From Argonema antarcticum A004/B2 (GTDB lineage: Bacteria; Cyanobacteriota; Cyanobacteriia; Cyanobacteriales; Aerosakkonemataceae): a stretch of DNA of 64,000 nt. A program made the position numbers and the translations under genes. Location: positions 51,772-115,771 of the forward strand of contig NZ_JAIQZN010000011.1 of assembly GCF_023333585.1 (NCBI RefSeq), written 5' to 3'. The notes below the pieces were generated by a model, which saw only the letters and a list, made by a program, of their open reading frames with translations, did not search any database and was not told the origin of the DNA. Positions 26,060-35,170 of the stretch are shown in pieces. Each line of letters starts with the position of its first letter. Position 1 is the first letter of the stretch.

Positions 26060-26611
26060 TTACTTGAGGGGCTGAGCGTTACCAGGGCATTGCACTTCAG
26101 TTGCCGCTACTGTACCAGCCGCAGGTGCATCGCCAGCATTTTTAGTTTCACAAACTACTGCCTGCGAGGTTTTGTCAGCACCTGCTACTGGGGCGATCAA
26201 GCCTACAACTCCTGTGTAGTTTTTGAGAGCCTTAGATATTGTGGTAGCGTCCGCAAGGGCGTTTGCTCCGTCAGTACCAATTCCCGACAGCGTATATTTG
26301 TAGTTAGAGGTTTGAGTCTTGATACCAACTGCCAAGCTAGCCCAGTCATTAGGGTTAGAGGCAGTTATAAAGGTACCATTTTCTGTGTAGTATGCTTGCT
26401 GAGATTTATTGATTGAAGAAACATACTGCTTACCTTCTGCCTGCTTACCTTTGTTTGCTTGGTTAAGGAAGGAAGGTAAAGCAATAGCAGCCAGAATACC
26501 GATAATGATGATAACGACCAACAGTTCAATCAGGGTGAAACCTTGTTCTCCAGTTTCTTGTTTCTTTTGGTTGATGTGTAACAGGAACTTGGTTTTAAAT
26601 GTAGTATTCAT
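26060..26611 (-). CDS. pilA: Type IV major pilin-like protein (PilA)
   Basis: 183 residues with a 23-residue leader and the prepilin peptidase site G-FTLIELLVVIIIIGILAAIA, including Glu5 of the mature pilin. The hydrophobic N-terminal helix is followed by ALPSFLNQANKGKQAEGKQYVSSINKSQQAYYTENGTF, typical of cyanobacterial PilA. Two cysteines near the end (VVCETK and VQCPG) are placed to form the C-terminal disulfide loop. The Thr/Ser/Ala-rich C-terminus offers O-glycosylation sites. The gene stands alone with its own terminator and is flanked by glycosyltransferase and methyltransferase genes. Confidence 0.93.
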   Translation of the reverse strand: MNTTFKTKFLLHINQKKQETGEQGFTLIELLVVIIIIGILAAIALPSFLNQANKGKQAEGKQYVSSINKSQQAYYTENGTFITASNPNDWASLAVGIKTQTSNYKYTLSGIGTDGANALADATTISKALKNYTGVVGLIAPVAGADKTSQAVVCETKNAGDAPAAGTVAATEVQCPGNAQPLK

Positions 26612-26721
26612 GAGAATCGATCCTTCAGATCTAGGTGGGTGTTTTCTGCCTTATATATAGAACTTACCCACATCAGATCGATTTCATATCACCTGCCGCC
26701 AAATTTTTTTGGGGATTAGGT

Positions 26722-28053
26722 TCAATCCTCTCCAGGTCTGCGTTCCAGAAGTACGAACCCTATCTCCTCCAGGGTAGTTAGCATCTGTTTGACAGTTTGG
26801 AAGGCCACTTCTGGCTCTGTTGGCTGTAGGGTGAGTGGATGCACGGGTCTGACTTGCAGCCACTGCTCTACCAGGGAGCTAATCCGCTGTGGCCTGTCCA
26901 AAAGGGGTATGATGCAGGCTGCGACCGCACTGTCCATTAGAAGAGCAGGGTCTTTGGCAAATGGCAAATACTGGCTGATGGCGAAAGACTGGATCTGGGT
27001 AGCGCAGGCAACCAACTCTTCTCTAACTTGTGTCGCTTTCATTTGAGGATGGATATGCACTAAGGCTCCCTGCCAGTCAAGAGCAGTCCACTCGGCAACT
27101 GGCACAACCGGCTTGGCAGCGTTAGAATGACCGCACCAAAAGTCAAGCAACCTGTGGATAGGATGTAAAAGTTCAAATAAGTGCAGCTGCTCTTCTAGTG
27201 AAAGACCTGGTAAGCTCATGCCTAGAAAAACCGGCAAATTGTCTGGCTCTATAAATAGATCCATCAATTCCCACTGGGGCCAATTCACCATGCTAACGAA
27301 CTCTAAATCAGCCGCTCTCAGGGCTGAAAAAACTTCTGGGATAGTGTAGCCTTTATCTCCCTGAAGCAAATAATTGGCGATAAACCATTCTTCGTCGTTT
27401 TCTTGAGCAGGTATCCAAGTATTTACCTTGAGCAGGGCGTCATCTTTCAAAGTCTTCATAATTTCCCGAACTTGTTCGATTTCGGCTTCTTCTGGGTTGT
27501 CATCAAGTAAACCCAACATTTTAAAGACTTCCTGCGCCCTGTAATAGTTTTCTCGCTGTAGCGAACTGTGCAAATTGGTACGTATAATGCCATCGGGCTT
27601 TAGAACCGACTTCATTGCTTCCAATCCTGCGGCTGGGTTGGGCAAGAGATACAAAACTTCGTCGTTATTTATGTAATCAAATTCTCGATCGAGTTTCGGT
27701 AAATCTTCAATCGAGAGAGGATAGAATTCGGCTTCCTCAAAACCGTGATACTGCAAACGCTGGCGTGCCAGCTTAACCGACTCTTCTGACAAGTCAATTC
27801 CCACGATTTTCGCGCCGGGATTTGCTACTGCCAATGCTAGAGTTTTGTAGCCAGTTCCGCAGCCAGCATCCAAAATTACTTTGCCTTCTGTTTCTACGAC
27901 TTTTTGGTTTCTCAGGTAATAAGGAGTTACCAAGTTATGGATATAGAGATACTGAATATTCCTGGGGTAAAAATCTAAGGGGGCTCTCGGATAAGGGGCG
28001 GCGTCAAATTGCTTGCGTACTTTTTCTAGTGAATCCAATGCTTGCTCATTCAT
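26722..28053 (-). CDS. SAM-dependent methyltransferase with C-terminal helical domain (copy 1)
   Basis: 443 residues. The class I methyltransferase domain starts near residue 55, with SAM motif I VILDAGCGTGYKTLALA, then VGIDLSEESVKLARQRLQYHG and YINNDEVLYLLPNP. The second half (about 230-443) is a helical domain with a distinctive LHPIHRLLDFWCGHSN motif, possibly related to the methyltransferase regulatory domain found with protein methyltransferases. It is a tandem paralogue of the next gene, similar along the whole length. The substrate is unknown. The neighbouring pilin gene suggests a surface-protein or glycan target, but that is inference. Confidence 0.82.
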   Translation of the reverse strand: MNEQALDSLEKVRKQFDAAPYPRAPLDFYPRNIQYLYIHNLVTPYYLRNQKVVETEGKVILDAGCGTGYKTLALAVANPGAKIVGIDLSEESVKLARQRLQYHGFEEAEFYPLSIEDLPKLDREFDYINNDEVLYLLPNPAAGLEAMKSVLKPDGIIRTNLHSSLQRENYYRAQEVFKMLGLLDDNPEEAEIEQVREIMKTLKDDALLKVNTWIPAQENDEEWFIANYLLQGDKGYTIPEVFSALRAADLEFVSMVNWPQWELMDLFIEPDNLPVFLGMSLPGLSLEEQLHLFELLHPIHRLLDFWCGHSNAAKPVVPVAEWTALDWQGALVHIHPQMKATQVREELVACATQIQSFAISQYLPFAKDPALLMDSAVAACIIPLLDRPQRISSLVEQWLQVRPVHPLTLQPTEPEVAFQTVKQMLTTLEEIGFVLLERRPGED

Positions 28054-28148
28054 TTTGAGGTTCTCCTATAGTTCATCGTTTATTGTTCATTGTTTAATTC
28101 TGGCTCGGATGAACCATCAAATAGGAAGCAAATGCCGTACTCAGAAAT

Positions 28149-29474
28149 TTAATGTTTCCTTTCCAGGAGTACAAACCCTATCTGCTCCAGGTTAGTTAGC
28201 TGCTTTTTGACGTTATTAAAAGCAGCTTCTGAATCAGTTGGATTTAAAGTTATGGGATCGACTGGCTTCAATTTTTGCCAGCGCTCTACTAATGAAGTAA
28301 CCGACTGGGGCCTCTCAAAAAGGGGTAGGAGACACGCTCCGGCTGTATTTTCTAAAAAAAGAACGGGGTCTTTAGCAAATGGCAGATATCGGCTGATTTC
28401 AAAAGACTGAATGTTCTTAATGCAGGCAACCATTTCTTCTTTAATTTCTGTTGTTTTTAGCTGAGGATGTATATGCACCAACGCTCCCTGCCAATCAGAC
28501 GACGACCATTCGGCAACTGGCACAACCGCCTTTGCAGTGTTAGGATGACCGCACCAAAAGTCAAGCAGGCGGGATACAGAATGCAAAAGTTCAAATAAAT
28601 GCAGCCGTTCTTCTAATGAAAAGTGTGGTAATTTCTTTGCGAGAGCATCTGGCAATTTTTCGCTTTTTTTGAACAAATCCAACAATTGCCACTGGTGCCA
28701 ATTCACCATGCTGACCAACTCCAAGTCAGCAGATCTCAAAGCTGAAAACATTTGAGGTACGGTGTAGCCTTTATCGCCCTGAAGTAAAAGATTTACGAGA
28801 ATTCGTTCGTCGTCATTTTCAAACTCAGGCTTCCAAGCAGTTGCTTTAAAACCTACATTATGTTTCAAAGCTTTAGCAGTTTCTCGAACTAATTGAACTT
28901 CCAACTCTCCTGGAGCTTCTTCCATTAATCCCAATATTGTAAAACTTTTCTGAGCTTTATAAAATTGAGACCGCTGGAGGGAACTATGGAGATTTGTACG
29001 GATGATTCCTTCTGGTTTTAAAACTGACTTCATTGCCTGCAATGCTGCGGCTGTATCGGGCATAAGATACAAAACTTCATCGGCGTTTATGTAATCAAAT
29101 TCCAGGGCAAGGTTCGGTAAATCTTCAATCGATTTTGCATAAAATTCGGCATTCTCAATCCCGTGATATTGCAACCGCTGTCGCGCCAATTTTACCGACT
29201 CTTCCGATAGGTCGATTCCCACGATTTTCGCGCCGGGATTTGCTATGGCCAGTGCCAGTGCTTTGTAGCCGGTGCCACAGCCTGCGTCTAAAATCACCTT
29301 GCCTTCAGTTTCTATAAGTTTTTGGTTTCTTAAGTAATAAGCAGTTACTAGGCTATGTATATAGAGAAGTTTGATGTTATTTTTAGGAGAACTATCTAAT
29401 GGTATTCTCGGATAAGGGGCAGCATCAAATTGCTGACGCATTTTCTCTATATAATCCGATGCTTGAGTATCCAT
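28149..29474 (-). CDS. SAM-dependent methyltransferase with C-terminal helical domain (copy 2)
   Basis: 441 residues, same architecture as the adjacent gene: LDAGCGTGYKALALA, GIDLSEESVKLARQRLQYHG, the FELLHSVSRLLDFWCGHPN motif, and the same ending LEQIGFVLLER. The spacer between the two genes is only 95 bp, so they are probably co-transcribed. Divergence is spread over the whole protein, so the duplication is not recent and the copies may differ in substrate. Transcribed divergently from the NTRC gene. Confidence 0.82.
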   Translation of the reverse strand: MDTQASDYIEKMRQQFDAAPYPRIPLDSSPKNNIKLLYIHSLVTAYYLRNQKLIETEGKVILDAGCGTGYKALALAIANPGAKIVGIDLSEESVKLARQRLQYHGIENAEFYAKSIEDLPNLALEFDYINADEVLYLMPDTAAALQAMKSVLKPEGIIRTNLHSSLQRSQFYKAQKSFTILGLMEEAPGELEVQLVRETAKALKHNVGFKATAWKPEFENDDERILVNLLLQGDKGYTVPQMFSALRSADLELVSMVNWHQWQLLDLFKKSEKLPDALAKKLPHFSLEERLHLFELLHSVSRLLDFWCGHPNTAKAVVPVAEWSSSDWQGALVHIHPQLKTTEIKEEMVACIKNIQSFEISRYLPFAKDPVLFLENTAGACLLPLFERPQSVTSLVERWQKLKPVDPITLNPTDSEAAFNNVKKQLTNLEQIGFVLLERKH

Positions 29475-29730
29475 TTTGAGAAGTCCTCTTACTTAAATTT
29501 AGGAATTAATTGTTGCCCAGATGTACGAACTCTTTACTTTGAAGTATTTTCATTCATAGTCTCAGAGTACAACAATCGGCGATCGCTTCGCTAGCTCCAT
29601 CCGAAAAAAGAGGGGAAGCCGGGGAACAGGGGACAATCAGCTAGAGCCAAACAGAACTGAAATCTCGGCTGAGAGTGGTAGCCCGTTATGCTATGATTAA
29701 ACGTAGTCGTTATGAGTTTATTTTAAGGTA
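29475..29730. promoter_or_regulatory. Divergent promoter region before NTRC
   Basis: A 256-bp spacer. TATGAT at about 29689-29694, about 40 bases before the NTRC start, is a plausible -10 box, and TTAAGG before the ATG is a weak ribosome-binding site. Confidence 0.4.
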
Positions 29731-31101
29731 ATGGCAAACCCAACTGTGGAGAATTTGGTGATTATTGGCTCTGGCCCAGCAGGTTATACAGCCGCCATCT
29801 ATGCGGGACGCGCCAACCTGAAACCGTTTGTGTTTGAGGGCTATCAAGCTGGAGGCTTGCCGGGTGGGCAGCTGATGACGACAACTGAAGTGGAGAATTT
29901 TCCCGGCTTTCCTGATGGAATTATGGGGCCGGAATTAATGGATCGGATGAAGGAGCAGGCGCAGAGGTGGGGGGCCCAGTTAGTCACCGAGGATGTAATA
30001 TCCGTTGATTTAAGCCAGCGTCCTTTTACTGTTCGCTCCCAGGAACGGGAAGTTAGAGCCCATAGCATTATCATTACCACAGGTGCTACGGCGAAAAGGT
30101 TGGGTCTGCCCAGCGAAGATGAATTTTGGAGCCGAGGCATCTCAGCTTGTGCGATTTGCGATGGGGCTACCCCTATTTTCCACGATGCCGAACTAGCGGT
30201 GGTAGGGGCTGGTGACTCGGCGGCAGAAGAATCGATTTATCTGACCAAGTACGGCTCTCGCGTACATCTGCTGGTGCGAAGCGACAAAATGCGTGCTTCT
30301 AAAGCGATGCAGGATCGGGTGCTGAGTAACCCCAAAATTACGGTTCGCTGGAATAGCCAGCCAGTGGATGTCGTGGGTGAGGACAGTCGCATGAATGGGG
30401 TAAAAATCCGCAATACTGAGACTGGAGAGGAAAGCGTGGTGGCGGTGAAGGGGTTGTTTTATGCGATCGGCCACACTCCCAACACCTCTTTGTTTAAAGG
30501 GCAGCTGGAACTCGATGAGGTAGGTTACATTGTCACAAAACACGGTTCGGTAGAAACCAGCGTGGAGGGCGTTTTCGCGGCTGGAGATGTGCAAGATCGC
30601 GAGTTTCGTCAGGCGATAACTGCTGCGGGTACAGGCTGTATGGCGGCTATGCTGGCGGAAAGGTGGCTATCTGCTAATGGTCTTATCCAAGAATTTCATC
30701 AAACGCCCGCTTCTGAAAGACCGGATACTCAAGCAGCTGCTAAGAAAACTGAAGCGGAACAAGCCTCGGAGTTTAGTCTAGAGGGGACGCGCCATAAGGG
30801 TGGCTATGCGCTCAGGAAACTTTTCCACGAGAGCGATCGCCTGTTGGTAGTCAAGTACGTCTCACCCCACTGCGGCCCTTGTCACACCCTCAAGCCTATT
30901 CTAGATAAGGTGGTGGATGAATTCGACAGCAAAATTCACTTCGTAGAAATCGACATCCAGGAAGACCCAGATATTGCCAAAAACGCTGGCGTTACTGGAA
31001 GTCCGACGATTCAGTTCTTCAAAGACAAGGAATTGCTGACCGAACTTAAAGGCGTCAAGCCAAAGAGCCAATATCGGGAACTCATTGTGCAATATTTATA
31101 G
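29731..31101 (+). CDS. NADPH-thioredoxin reductase C (reductase-thioredoxin fusion, NTRC)
   Basis: 456 residues. The N-terminal flavoprotein has the FAD site [16 protein letters not shown], the redox-active CAIC (Cys140/Cys143), the NADPH-binding [12 protein letters not shown] and [10 protein letters not shown]. From about residue 345 a fused thioredoxin domain follows with active site HCGPC (usual WCGPC; Trp is replaced by His, as in other NTRC proteins). NTRC transfers electrons from NADPH to 2-Cys peroxiredoxin and is characteristic of chloroplasts and many cyanobacteria. Gene and fusion are intact. Confidence 0.95.
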   Translation: MANPTVENLVIIGSGPAGYTAAIYAGRANLKPFVFEGYQAGGLPGGQLMTTTEVENFPGFPDGIMGPELMDRMKEQAQRWGAQLVTEDVISVDLSQRPFTVRSQEREVRAHSIIITTGATAKRLGLPSEDEFWSRGISACAICDGATPIFHDAELAVVGAGDSAAEESIYLTKYGSRVHLLVRSDKMRASKAMQDRVLSNPKITVRWNSQPVDVVGEDSRMNGVKIRNTETGEESVVAVKGLFYAIGHTPNTSLFKGQLELDEVGYIVTKHGSVETSVEGVFAAGDVQDREFRQAITAAGTGCMAAMLAERWLSANGLIQEFHQTPASERPDTQAAAKKTEAEQASEFSLEGTRHKGGYALRKLFHESDRLLVVKYVSPHCGPCHTLKPILDKVVDEFDSKIHFVEIDIQEDPDIAKNAGVTGSPTIQFFKDKELLTELKGVKPKSQYRELIVQYL

Positions 31102-31199
31102 CCTTACTCTGAAAACTAGCTCCTTGTTTAGTTTGTAAACTTCTCGCGCTCCGTAGCCGGAGAAGTTTATGATGAGTTAAGAGCTAAATAATTCAGAGG

Positions 31200-31796
31200 A
31201 TGACAGAAACCAACATTAATCTTCAACCAAATTATTGGAATGAAGTTTGGCAAAAAGAAGGTAGCGATACCTGGCGTCGATATCCTGGGTGTTTCGGCAG
31301 GATTTGCTGGGCGGTGGGGCATTTCAATGAAGTGCTGGAACTCGGATGCGGTACGGGTGTCTTAGCTCGTCAGTTGTTGGATTTTGGTAATACGGTGACC
31401 GGATTGGATATTTCTGAAGCTGCGATCGCTCAATTGCCCCCCGAAATCAAAGGCGTTGTCTCTACTCTGCCTGATATTCCCCTCCCAGACAACAGCTTCG
31501 ATGTCGTAGTCGCTACAGAGGTTTTAGAACACTTAGATGACGATCGAACCTGTGTCAAAGAGGCGGTTCGAGTTCTCCGTCCCGGTGGCAGAGCTTTTTT
31601 TGGCGTACCGAACGATTGCCTTGGGCCTGAAGAAGAACCCGAACACATTCGCAAATACACTGCCGAAACTTTATCAGACCTTCTCTCTCCTTACGGTTTT
31701 GTTTTTATAGAAGAATTTGTTGATGAATTCATTGCCGCTCCTGGGCACATTATTGCTCTGCCCACTCTTTTGGCAGCCGTCTACATTTCATCTTAA
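31200..31796 (+). CDS. Class I SAM-dependent methyltransferase
   Basis: 198 residues with CAGAGG upstream. The fold is clear: VLELGCGTGVLARQLL (motif I), VTGLDISEAAI, DNSFDVVVATEVLEHLDDD and VRVLRPGGRAFFGVPND. The substrate cannot be told; small proteins of this Methyltransf_11 type act on many small molecules and lipids. It ends abruptly (LLAAVYISS) 19 bp before a MITE-like repeat, so the C-terminus may have been trimmed. It sits between NTRC and a GT2-TPR gene on the same strand. Confidence 0.85.
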   Translation: MTETNINLQPNYWNEVWQKEGSDTWRRYPGCFGRICWAVGHFNEVLELGCGTGVLARQLLDFGNTVTGLDISEAAIAQLPPEIKGVVSTLPDIPLPDNSFDVVVATEVLEHLDDDRTCVKEAVRVLRPGGRAFFGVPNDCLGPEEEPEHIRKYTAETLSDLLSPYGFVFIEEFVDEFIAAPGHIIALPTLLAAVYISS

Positions 31797-31815
31797 AGAT
31801 TATGGTAATCAGTAC

Positions 31816-31913
31816 GGCTCTTCCGTACTTACTATGCTATTTGAGCAGAGGAGTAGAGAAAAGAAATAAAAATGTTCTCAAGTGAACAAAAGCATAGCAA
31901 CTCCGAAAGAACC
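31816..31913. repeat. MITE-like repeat with GGCTCTTCC ends, second copy
   Basis: 98 bp, same ends (GGCTCTTCCGTAC and CTCCGAAAGAACC) and internal segments as 11545-11638. It is directly upstream of the GT2-TPR gene. A fragment of the left end also lies at 60890-60912. Confidence 0.7.
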
Positions 31914-31934
31914 TAAAAAGGTGAGGTATGTAGG

Positions 31935-33089
31935 ATGGAAAAGTCTTTAAATTTGCTAAATAAACCAATTTTATCTTTGTGCATGATTGTTAAAAACGAA
32001 AAAGAGAATTTACCTCGGTGTCTCGCCAGCGCTAAACCCTATGTCGATGAAATGATTGTAGTAGATACTGGTTCGCAGGATGGAACACCTGAAATTGCTC
32101 TGAGCTATGGAGCAAAAGTTAGCTATTTCGAGTGGTGCGATGATTTTTCGGCTGCTCGTAATTATTCTATCTCTCTGGCATCTGGTGACTGGATTTTGCT
32201 ATTGGATGCAGATGAAGAGTTAGTGGTCGAAACTGAAAATTTCAAACAACAACTAGCTGATAACAAGGAGCTTCTTGGCTACGCACTGGTTAGGGAAGAC
32301 TTGAATGTCACAAATATTATTGGCGGTTTTCATGGGAGATTATTTCGGAATTTGCCAAATCTCAGATATGTAAATCGCTTTCATGAGCAGCTTAAGTATC
32401 AAGATAAAAACCTAGTTTACGGTAAATTAGAGGGTATAAAAATAATTCATTACGGCAATTTCGAGGAAGAAAAAGTCATAAAAAAAGCCGCAAATCGCGA
32501 TATTCCCATACTGGAAGATATGCGAAAAAAAGAAGATCTTAGCCTATGGCTTTTAGATTGTCTCGCTCGAAAATATACGCGAATTGGGGATAGAGAGAAA
32601 GCTGAAGAATGCTATGTAGAAGTCTTAGATAAACTCTCACCGAATTTGATGGATGGAGATCCACCTGAAGATTTTTTCTGGGTTCCTACATTACTTCATA
32701 TTTTAGGAGTGCAGCTTTTGGAGCAAAAAGATTATGAAACGGCGCGGTTAATTTGCCAACGAGGTCTAGAATGGTGTCCTAATTATCCACCAATAAATAA
32801 TCTGGCTGGTGAGATAGTCAGGGCTTTAGGATTTCCGTTAGGAGCTATTGCTTATTTTGAAAAATGCTTGCAACTGGGTCAAGAGGGCAATTACTATATA
32901 GGAGAACCTTTTGAAGAAAGTTTTTTGACTACATACCCTGCATATAATATAGGTTGTACCTACATGGAAATGCAACGCCTCCAAGAAGCATTAGCTGCCT
33001 TTGAACTGGCGCTAACATTTGATGCTAATTTTACGGCGGCTCATCAAAAAACAGATGAAATTAAACAAATATTAGCATCTGCAAGATAG
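31935..33089 (+). CDS. GT2 glycosyltransferase with C-terminal TPRs
   Basis: 384 residues. N-terminal GT-A domain: LSLCMIVKNEKENLPRCL, VDEMIVVDTGSQDGTPEIA and the metal-binding ILLLDADEEL (DxD). From about residue 200 the protein continues as TPR-like helices (KAEECYVEVLDKLSP, YETARLICQRGLEWCPNYPP, LQEALAAFELALTFDANF). This layout matches bacterial SunS-like and related peptide or surface glycosyltransferases that use TPRs to hold the acceptor. It is the last gene of the glycosyl/methyltransferase-rich stretch; the acceptor is unknown. Confidence 0.85.
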   Translation: MEKSLNLLNKPILSLCMIVKNEKENLPRCLASAKPYVDEMIVVDTGSQDGTPEIALSYGAKVSYFEWCDDFSAARNYSISLASGDWILLLDADEELVVETENFKQQLADNKELLGYALVREDLNVTNIIGGFHGRLFRNLPNLRYVNRFHEQLKYQDKNLVYGKLEGIKIIHYGNFEEEKVIKKAANRDIPILEDMRKKEDLSLWLLDCLARKYTRIGDREKAEECYVEVLDKLSPNLMDGDPPEDFFWVPTLLHILGVQLLEQKDYETARLICQRGLEWCPNYPPINNLAGEIVRALGFPLGAIAYFEKCLQLGQEGNYYIGEPFEESFLTTYPAYNIGCTYMEMQRLQEALAAFELALTFDANFTAAHQKTDEIKQILASAR

Positions 33090-33117
33090 TGTTTGATAAA
33101 CAGTTTATATAAAATAA

Positions 33118-34008
33118 ATGACCCCCACCAAAACCAAGTCACCTCAATTTTTACGTTTTTTCGATCGGCCCAGTCTGTCAATGCAACTGATGGCTGTGGG
33201 ATTAGTAATTACTTTGTTCTTTGTATTGGTAGCTATCTTAGCTCCCGCTTTTCAAGCCTGGGGATGGTTGCAAAATCCGACAGAATCCTTGAGTAATCCG
33301 ATACACGAAGCGCCTTCGTGGAAACATTGGTTTGGCACCAGTCGCCAAGGCTACGATGTTTTCTCGCGGACGCTGTTTGGCAGCCAAGCGGCGCTGCAAG
33401 TGGTTATTTTGGCAACAACACTCAGTTTGGTAATTGGTGTGCCGCTGGGTTTAGTTAGCGGTTATTTGGGCGGCAGGCTCGATCGCGTGCTGCTGTTTGT
33501 AATGGATACAATTTATACTTTACCGGGGTTGTTACTGTCGGTGACGCTGGCTTTTGTGGTGGGGCGGGGAGTGTTGAATGCGGCGATCGCACTCAGCATC
33601 TCCTACATTCCTCAATACTACCGCGTGGTTCGCAACCACACCGTTAGCGTCAAAACAGAACTGTTTATCGAAGCAGCGCAGGCGATGGGTGCCGACACCT
33701 GGACTGTTTTATCTCGCTACCTATTTCTGAACGTAATTCAAAGCGTACCCGTGCTGTTTACCCTCAACAGCGCCGATGCCATTTTAACGTTGGGAGGCTT
33801 AGGCTTTTTGGGGTTGGGACTCCCCGATGAAGTGCCAGAATGGGGTCACGATTTAAAACTGGCTTTGGAAGCTTTGCCTGTCGGCATTTGGTGGACAACC
33901 TTGTTTCCGGGTTTAGCTCTTACTCTCATGGTGGTTGGGTTATCTTTGTTGGGAGAAGGATTAACCGAGTTTGTTAATCCCCGGTTGCGAAAAGGAATTA
34001 GGGGCTAG
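33118..34008 (+). CDS. ABC transporter permease, oligopeptide/dipeptide (DppC/OppC) type
   Basis: 296 residues, with one N-terminal helix and about five more in the BPD_transp_1 domain. HWFGTSRQGYDVFSRTLFGSQAALQV and the EAA-loop sequence FIEAAQAMGADTWTVLSRYLF are typical of the OppC/DppC inner-membrane permease. No ATPase, partner permease or binding protein is adjacent, so it must work with subunits encoded elsewhere, as is usual in cyanobacteria. The stop codon is followed by GGGGCTA heptamers. Confidence 0.9.
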   Translation: MTPTKTKSPQFLRFFDRPSLSMQLMAVGLVITLFFVLVAILAPAFQAWGWLQNPTESLSNPIHEAPSWKHWFGTSRQGYDVFSRTLFGSQAALQVVILATTLSLVIGVPLGLVSGYLGGRLDRVLLFVMDTIYTLPGLLLSVTLAFVVGRGVLNAAIALSISYIPQYYRVVRNHTVSVKTELFIEAAQAMGADTWTVLSRYLFLNVIQSVPVLFTLNSADAILTLGGLGFLGLGLPDEVPEWGHDLKLALEALPVGIWWTTLFPGLALTLMVVGLSLLGEGLTEFVNPRLRKGIRG

Positions 34009-34020
34009 GGGCTAGGGGCA
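34003..34020. repeat. Short GGGGCTA heptamer repeat
   Basis: Two to three 7-bp units overlapping the permease stop codon; related arrays are at 35167 and 46133. Confidence 0.7.
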
Positions 34021-34099
34021 TTTGCACTCAGCACTTTGTTATAAGCTGCTACGCATCTAAAATGACCGTCAGTTTTACATACGGTAGGGCATACCGAAA

Positions 34100-34204
34100 T
34101 TAACGCTTGTGGAGAGACGATCCTCTACTTAAACCTGGCAGCAGCGTTTAAGCAAGATTGCTCATTGAAGCAAGAATCCCCGTCCCTTTAGGGCTGGGGA
34201 GTGT
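34100..34204 (+). mobile_element. Solo right end of an IS200/IS605 (tnpB-type) element
   Basis: AAGCAAGAATCCCCGTCCCT, then TTAGGGCTGGGGAGTGTCA, form a CCCC/GGGG hairpin identical in style to the conserved 3' end of many cyanobacterial tnpB elements, where it also forms the scaffold of the guide RNA. No tnpA or tnpB sequence is attached, so this is a remnant or a short non-autonomous derivative. The left boundary is uncertain. Confidence 0.5.
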
Positions 34205-34240
34205 CAAAGATTAGCAAGAAATATCTGCAAAAATTTCAGC

Positions 34241-35170
34241 ATGGGAACAGACTCCAATCTTTTAACTCAGCAACAATCAGGGCCTCAAGTATTGGGCATC
34301 GATTTAGGCGGAACAGCAATTAAACTCGGACGCTTCCTAGAAGATGGGACTTGCTTGCAGTCGTTGACTGTGCCAACGCCGCAACCGGCGACACCAGAAG
34401 CAGTTGTAGAGGCGATCGCAGACGCAGTAACTGCCTGCGGCAAAAGTGAAGTAAAAGCGATCGGTTTTGGCACACCAGGCCCTGTGGATGCCGCTGGACG
34501 CATTGTCAGAGTAGCGATTAACCTGGCGGGATGGAAGGATGTTCCCCTAGCTGACTTGTTAGAGGCAAAGACAGGTTTACCGACCATTATGGCCAACGAT
34601 GCCAACTGCGCTGGGTTGGGAGAAGCTTGGTTAGGCGCGGGTCGCCGGTTTAGTAACATGATTTTGCTGACATTGGGAACGGGAGTGGGTGGTGCGATTA
34701 TCCTTGATGGGAAGCTATTTACAGGTCATCAAGGTGCAGGTGGGGAGTTGGGGTTAATTACTTTGAACCCGGATGGCCCAGAATGTAATAGCGGCAATCG
34801 AGGTTCCTTCGAGCAATATGTCTCGGTACAGGCAATTCGACGCCGGACGGGTTTAGAACCGGAGGACTTGGGGCGACGGGCCAAAGCAGGCGATCGCGAA
34901 GCTTTAGAATTCTGGGAAAGTTACGGACGAGATCTGGGTGTTGGGTTGGCAAGTTTAATCTACGTTTTGACCCCGGAAGCAATTATCATTGGCGGGGGAG
35001 TAAGTGCCAGTGCGGAGTTTTTCTTCCCTACCGCTATGGCAGAAATAAATCGTCGGGTTTTGCCAAGTTCCCGCGCCCTTTTGCAACTATTGGTAGCAGA
35101 ATTAGGCAATCAAGCGGGGATGGTTGGTGCGGCTAAATTGGCTTGGGAAAAATTTTTAAATTATAGCTAG
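34241..35170 (+). CDS. ROK family sugar kinase (glucokinase-like)
   Basis: 309 residues. VLGIDLGGTAIKLGRF is the phosphate-binding motif, FGTPGPVD the ROK sugar-site region, ANDANCAGLGEAWLGAG carries the catalytic Asp, and LTLGTGVGGAIILDG the adenosine-side glycine loop. The ROK zinc motif (C-x-C-G-x2-G-C-x-E) is changed to ECNSGNRGSFE, keeping one Cys of three. It phosphorylates glucose or a similar hexose with ATP in the cytoplasm. Monocistronic; its stop codon lies in a heptamer repeat array. Confidence 0.88.
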   Translation: MGTDSNLLTQQQSGPQVLGIDLGGTAIKLGRFLEDGTCLQSLTVPTPQPATPEAVVEAIADAVTACGKSEVKAIGFGTPGPVDAAGRIVRVAINLAGWKDVPLADLLEAKTGLPTIMANDANCAGLGEAWLGAGRRFSNMILLTLGTGVGGAIILDGKLFTGHQGAGGELGLITLNPDGPECNSGNRGSFEQYVSVQAIRRRTGLEPEDLGRRAKAGDREALEFWESYGRDLGVGLASLIYVLTPEAIIIGGGVSASAEFFFPTAMAEINRRVLPSSRALLQLLVAELGNQAGMVGAAKLAWEKFLNYS

